Part shown: positions 1 to 41,000 of the stretch, piece after piece
How positions within the stretch are numbered: position 1 is the stretch's first letter
How the letters are laid out: every line of letters begins with the position of its first letter
DNA from: Chrysomallon squamiferum
Taxonomy: Eukaryota; Mollusca; Gastropoda; Neomphalida; Peltospiridae
Direction: 5' to 3'
Assembly (NCBI GenBank): GCA_012295275.1
Contig: CM022665.1
Coordinates: 20,148,150 to 20,189,149 of the forward strand
DNA: 41,000 bases
Program-made: the position numbers and the translations under genes
The notes under the pieces: model-generated
Database searches by the model: none
What the model was told of the DNA's origin: nothing
Seen by the model: only the letters and a program-made list of their open reading frames with translations

Positions 1-2
1 AA

Positions 3-37
<35 letters not shown>

Positions 38-666
38 GTAAATAAGTAAATAAATATTTATGTAAGTAAAACAACAACAACAAACAAAGAAACAAAACAA
101 TAAATAAATATATATAAATAAATAAATAAATAAATAAATAATCAAATAAACAAACAAAAAACAAAAACAAATAAATAAATAAATATAGCACACGCGAGGA
201 CTACATTTACCTAATTAACCCTCGTGTTGTACCCGAGGCGACTAGGACGACCGTGCTCGGTGAAAGAAATGCACGCTTGGCAGACTCTGAAAGGGTTCAA
301 ACACTAGGAACCTGTTTTGCTGGTGGAAGAATAAAAATAAACTAGAAAGAAAAAAAAATATATTTCTAATAAACACGCCTAAAGAATGTCACCGACAACA
401 ATTGAAATCTAACTATTAAATGTGTGTACCCGGCTGTCTGCTTTTGCTTGAGCATCACTCCTCAGTTTTTGTCTGTTGAAATCACATTTCTGTTTTCACT
501 GACTTCAACCACCTTCGTTTCGGAAGTCTTCATTCGATCAGAAATTCGGATATCGCAGAATAAACCACGTCACGAACAGTGAAGTTTTAACGTCATTTTC
601 TTCTTCTGTTTTTTTTTTTTGTTTGTTTTTTGTTTTTCCCGTGACGTTTATTTCTAAATCGGGAAG
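1..666. promoter_or_regulatory. Upstream and 5' leader region of gene 1
   Basis: Positions 1-185 are an AATA-type simple repeat. The rest is unique AT-rich sequence with no coding exon. A block at 287-302 and the CATTCGATCAGAAA block at 531-544 have counterparts upstream of the second gene (24070 and 24493), so 5' leader or promoter elements probably lie here. No convincing TATA box or start site was identified. Confidence 0.4.
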
Positions 667-21419
<20,753 letters not shown>

Positions 21420-21899
21420 GATTAGTCAGAGTACATGGTTGGAACATGATATAACACACTGTCTCACTATCTGTTTACGTCATGCAGAGATCACAGAACA
21501 AGAGAATTAAATGGAAATGTTTACATACTTATACCAGTAGTAGTATGTGTGGATGTGGGTGTGGGTGTGTGTGTGGACAAATAATTAAAACTTTCTTAAT
21601 CTCTATTTACATTTCTGTATTTTAGAATCACCAGATGTCTCAGAAATGTGAGTCATCAATTTATTTTCATAAACAGTGATCGATAGCATTAGTTTATATT
21701 AAACTAAATCTTAGACTGACAGCATATTCTTCGTAAATTAATATTTATCATTATTTTTATCTAATCAGATAATCGTTTTGGTTACTTGTATGAACAATTA
21801 AAGCCACAAAGTCTGTACAGACTGAATCTTCGCATGTTTCAATCGGCGAGTGATAATATTTTTTATAAAATTCATCTTAAATATTAAATTGATTTCAAC

Positions 21900-21943
<44 letters not shown>

Positions 21944-22360
21944 CTCATACATCCCACATTCCCTACACTTACCCCGAAAAGAAAGACAATCGAAAATTTA
22001 ACATTTTGACGTGTACTTTTTTTCGCGATACTATCTGGAGATGTTTCTCTTGCTCTGTAGCGTGATATAATTATGTATGATAACCAGTAACTTCATATTC
22101 GCACAACACTAATATTCATTAAGCTAAATGTAATATTTTAACATGTATGTATAATAATATATCCAACCCGTAATGCTAACATAATGCTAGACGAAGCACT
22201 TAAAATTAGTATTTTAAATACAGCTTAGAGACAGATTTTTTTGTTTTTTTTTTTACGTCATTTAATAACAAAATAAACACTGGACACTGAAAAATGCAGT
22301 AATTGTGACAATATTTTTTCTCATGAATGTTTATACTCTTAAACTAGCTCTTTAGTGCTG

Positions 22361-22399
<39 letters not shown>

Positions 22400-22500
22400 A
22401 TACATATACATACATTATTATTATTATTATTATTGCTCTTCTTGTATTCAAATATGGTTATATGCTGTTTGATGAAATAAATATTATATATTTATTAATC
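21420..22500 (+). other. 3' untranslated region and downstream of gene 1
   Basis: Possible polyadenylation signals: ATTAAA at 21506 and 21797, AATAAA at 22476. A TTA tract (21900-21940) and a CA repeat (22363-22397) lie between. No coding exon is supported. Confidence 0.5.
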
Positions 22501-23797
22501 TGAATATGGTGTCTGTATTAAGTGTAAATTTAGAAGAAAAAAATAAAAATAAAAATAAAATAGGTGCGGTGAATAATTTGATCTGAAACTGAGTATTGTT
22601 CGTAATCTTTGTTACCGACAAACGCACACACACGTACACACGCACATAGAGAGAGATAAACTAACCCCCAAAAATTGTTTATGATGGAGTGTCTCGCTAA
22701 CTAGTCTGACTGGTATTAATACCTTAAAATCGGCTCGTCCCGTCTAAAGTGTAGCAGACTATAATAGCGTCACGTGACAATGTGTTACTGCTCTGACACA
22801 GGTTAAACTAGTAAATTCCTATTCTGTATCCACTAGAGAACAAGAACGCAAACAAGAACTGAATATGGGTAACTGTTTTATATTTTACATAAACTAACCA
22901 TCAATAATTTAATCGTACGATTCAAACGATGCAATATTATGATATAGAATCAAATAGCGTTGATAGATAACACGTTTTTTAATTAAGCCAAGTTGATTAC
23001 TTTAAATTTTCTAACTAATCTTTTAGTTATTAAATAAGTTATCTTAGTTTGTTACTTAGTTTTCAAACATCAATAAGTACCACAGAATAACACAGAAATA
23101 TACCTGACTATCCTTTATCAAGCAAAATGTATGTTACATAAAAAAAAAATAAAAAAACCCCACTTAAACCATAGTTAACATTGCCTGAGTGGTTCTTTGT
23201 CTTGAGAACACGTCCCTCAGACAATATGTCGCAAAACGGTGCACCATCAAAAGATCCCGTTTGACTTAAGACAGACAGAAAAAAAAAAATGTAACGTGCT
23301 AATCAGAGCGAGCAGTTGTGAAGCACGTCTACGACAGCCACGCTTTCTGACAGGTCAGCGGGCGTGTCCGTCGCATCCCGTTTAAAACACGTGCCGGATA
23401 TTTATAGAGCTCGCGCGAGCATTTATGAAAAACCTCTGCTGACAGCCTTTTTGAATTTACTTAGCGACTTTAATGCCAATTTTGAGTTTGTTAATCCCAG
23501 TGTTTCTTAGTTTATAAAATAGAGGAACTTCCCCTAATTATACAATACAGCTTCTAAACAGCCCGTGTACATCTGCCTACTCTCTGCTATTTAGGTTTTG
23601 TGTAGTTACCCCCATTTCCTGACATTAGTTAGCTAAACATTGAAGAACTGTAAAAATATGAATTTATAAACATGATTATACACGACAGCTAAATACATAT
23701 TACCGTAATGTAATAATATAAAATGTAGCAGACATTTTACTTTAAATGGACATATAAAAGTAAGTGTTTTCTGAATGTTATATAATTCACTACACAG
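22501..23797. other. Intergenic region
   Basis: Unique sequence without a recognisable exon. A more GC-rich block (about 23300-23430) includes the palindrome GAGCTCGCGCGAGC next to ATATTTATAG; it could be promoter-like, but no transcript start can be assigned. Confidence 0.4.
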
Positions 23798-23905
23798 GAG
23801 ACAAAATTACGATTAAAAACAAGTCTGGCAAAGAGGCACTAATGAGGTTCCGTCACATGGAGTCATGGAGAATTGTGCCCGGTGACTGTCTGTTTCTCAA
23901 ATCAG
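23798..23905 (+). pseudogene. Orphan exon-like segment, phase 1-1
   Basis: An open 108-nt stretch between a CACACAG acceptor and a G/GTAAAT donor, phase 1-1 like every exon of gene 1. It encodes about 36 residues starting GDKITIKNKSGKEAL and ending PGDCLFLKS. The spacing of K-x-S-G and G-x-C-L-x-L loosely recalls the end of exon 3 of gene 1 (KTASGQ, TGYCLKL). It lies upstream of the second signal exon, so it cannot be joined to that gene as modelled. It may be a relic of an N-terminal domain, part of another transcript, or chance. Confidence 0.35.
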
Positions 23906-23987
23906 GTAAATAATAACTCTGTTCTAAATCAACAATTAAAATACATGTATTATATAATAAATATAATAAATATTAAAATGGAGGGCA

Positions 23988-23991
<4 letters not shown>

Positions 23992-24060
<69 letters not shown>
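23992..24060. repeat. GA microsatellite
   Basis: Pure GA run of about 70 nt upstream of the leader of gene 2. Confidence 0.95.
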
Positions 24061-24064
<4 letters not shown>

Positions 24065-24069
24065 AGAGG

Positions 24070-24623
24070 CTGAAAGGGTTCAAACGACGGTCTGTTTAAC
24101 TGCGTCCACTGAAGAGTGCTACTGTCTTTTTGCTGTCAAACTTTCACTCGGATGATTCAAAGTCGATTATGAAAACTGCCGACATTAACTCCTGTCCTAT
24201 TCAATTACTCAAAACATAAAACTGATACTACCTCTGTCACCTGAATGAAAACATTTACATGACAAACCTCACAGACTGCAATAAGTCATGCAAACATTTC
24301 GTTGAATGTATCAAGTGTGTATTTACTCGTGAACCTGTTAGTCTGTGAAGTAAAAAAAAAAAAAAAAAAAACAACAAAAAAAAAAAAAACACTTAAAACA
24401 CTTTCACACAGATTAAACGATCTCCGATCACACAAAACAGGGATTACTGGAGGTGGTGGGAAAATATTCGAATGTGTCTTCTTAAATCTTTTCATTCGAA
24501 GTCAGAAACATTTTAAAAACTGTGCTGAAATAAATATCAGTTTAAACTCTGGTCAGTTTAAACTCTGGTCAGTTTAAATACTGGTCAGTTTAACACTGGT
24601 CAAGCTGGTTCGTAGTGGACATT
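24070..24623 (+). promoter_or_regulatory. Leader/promoter region of gene 2, related to that of gene 1
   Basis: CTGAAAGGGTTCAAAC at 24070-24085 is identical to 287-302 upstream of gene 1. CATTCGAAGTCAGAAA at 24493 matches CATTCGATCAGAAA at 531, and the distances to the ATG are nearly equal (131 and 136 nt). This supports a duplicated 5' region. Confidence 0.5.
24539..24601. repeat. 16-bp tandem repeat just upstream of the gene 2 start
   Basis: Four units of AGTTTAAACTCTGGTC (the third has ATACTGG, the last is 15 nt) end 22 nt before the ATG at 24624. It lies in the presumed 5' leader or core promoter. Confidence 0.85.
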
Positions 24624-40272
<15,649 letters not shown>

Positions 40273-41000
40273 GTAAATTATTAAATTAAATGAACACCTG
40301 ACTGGGCGTTTAATTATTATCACTTAAAAGTAAATAATATTATTTTTTTATCTTCGTATCAGTGGATATGTGTAATTTATTATTTTTAAAGTATTTGGAT
40401 AAGTATACTGTGTGTTAATGGATATTGAGACATATAGACTGTGTTAATGATTTTGTTAGCTGCACTGTTTTTGTGCTGGTGGATTTTGATACCTATATTT
40501 TATTTTGTGTTAGCTGATTTGGATATGTAAACTTTGTTATATTTTAATTTAAACTTTTTTGTTCTGTTAATGGATTTGGACACGTATGTATACTTTATTT
40601 TGTGTCTTTGGATACACAAAGCAACATGGACTGTTTCATTACAGTTAAATGTTTGTTTTTGTACGAATATCTGTACCGATTTAATGTTTCTTTTCATGTG
40701 TAAGTTTGTACGTATACAAGATTTCTTTTCTCAAAATGCATTTCATTTACAATTTGATTAATATTTTATTGATGTGAGGCCTCTGTGAGATACAGCAACA
40801 CTTCTGCAATGCGTCTGCAGCAGATCATATCACTGTTGTTTTGTTTTTTTGTTGTTGCTGTTGTTAACGACGTGAACTACTACATCAGTGCAGACAAGCA
40901 CACAAAACTATAGAGATAGGTACACAGAAAGATACAGGGACAGAGACACACTAACGGATTCAGCTGTACAGACACACAAACAGATAGAGATAGACAGACA

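Noticed and set aside
287-302. GGTTCAAAC resembling a tRNA B box
   Set aside because: No matching A box, no cloverleaf and no 3' continuation of the B-box consensus. Treated as a shared upstream block instead.

Overview
The window is eukaryotic genomic DNA, AT-rich and crowded with microsatellites (TTA, CT, CA/GT, CATA, TTTA, ATTT). It holds spliced genes whose small exons almost all encode single calcium-binding EGF-like (cbEGF) domains. Short introns, this repeat spectrum and lineage-specific EGF arrays would fit a mollusc, perhaps a gastropod. That is a low-confidence guess, because no housekeeping gene is present to place the organism.

Region 1 (667-21419, + strand) is a complete multi-exon gene. 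Its exons are: a signal-peptide exon (667-706); two exons of a cysteine-rich N-terminal domain I do not recognise (3075-3116, 3488-3853); 32 EGF-type exons (4051-19110), of which 29 are intact and 3 broken; a juxtamembrane exon (20335-20379); a transmembrane exon (20869-20943); and a short charged cytoplasmic tail ending at TAA 21417-21419. Every intron is phase 1. With the three broken exons skipped, exon lengths sum to 4290 nt, an open frame of 1429 residues. The centre of the array was built by recent duplication of an A-B exon pair and then of a five-exon block (A-B-A-B'-C, about 1.64 kb) present three times.

Region 2 (21420-24623) is intergenic. It holds an orphan exon-like piece (23798-23905) and a leader that resembles the leader of gene 1.

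Region 3 (24624 to beyond 41000, + strand) is the 5' part of a second, paralogous gene. It has a 40-nt signal-peptide exon of the same length and phase as in gene 1, then EGF exons. The first EGF differs from the first EGF of gene 1 at only 2 of 118 nt although the flanking introns differ. No counterpart of the N-terminal domain is visible. From 33225 the gene runs into a tandem array of a unit of about 1.83 kb (four full copies and a partial fifth), each full copy carrying two EGF exons (P and Q). Three of those eight exons carry indels that break the frame.

Between the unique part and the array lies an inverted segment (31410-33224) with two intact EGF exons on the minus strand, bounded by 402-bp inverted arms. 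The most unusual signals are two independent minisatellites of 25-bp period, each made of duplicated 3' splice junctions (acceptor plus the first codons of the EGF exon); the inversion that removes two exons from the coding strand; and the ongoing duplication and decay of phase 1-1 exons. The locus looks like a fast-evolving EGF-repeat receptor family. Its ligand and function cannot be read from the sequence.
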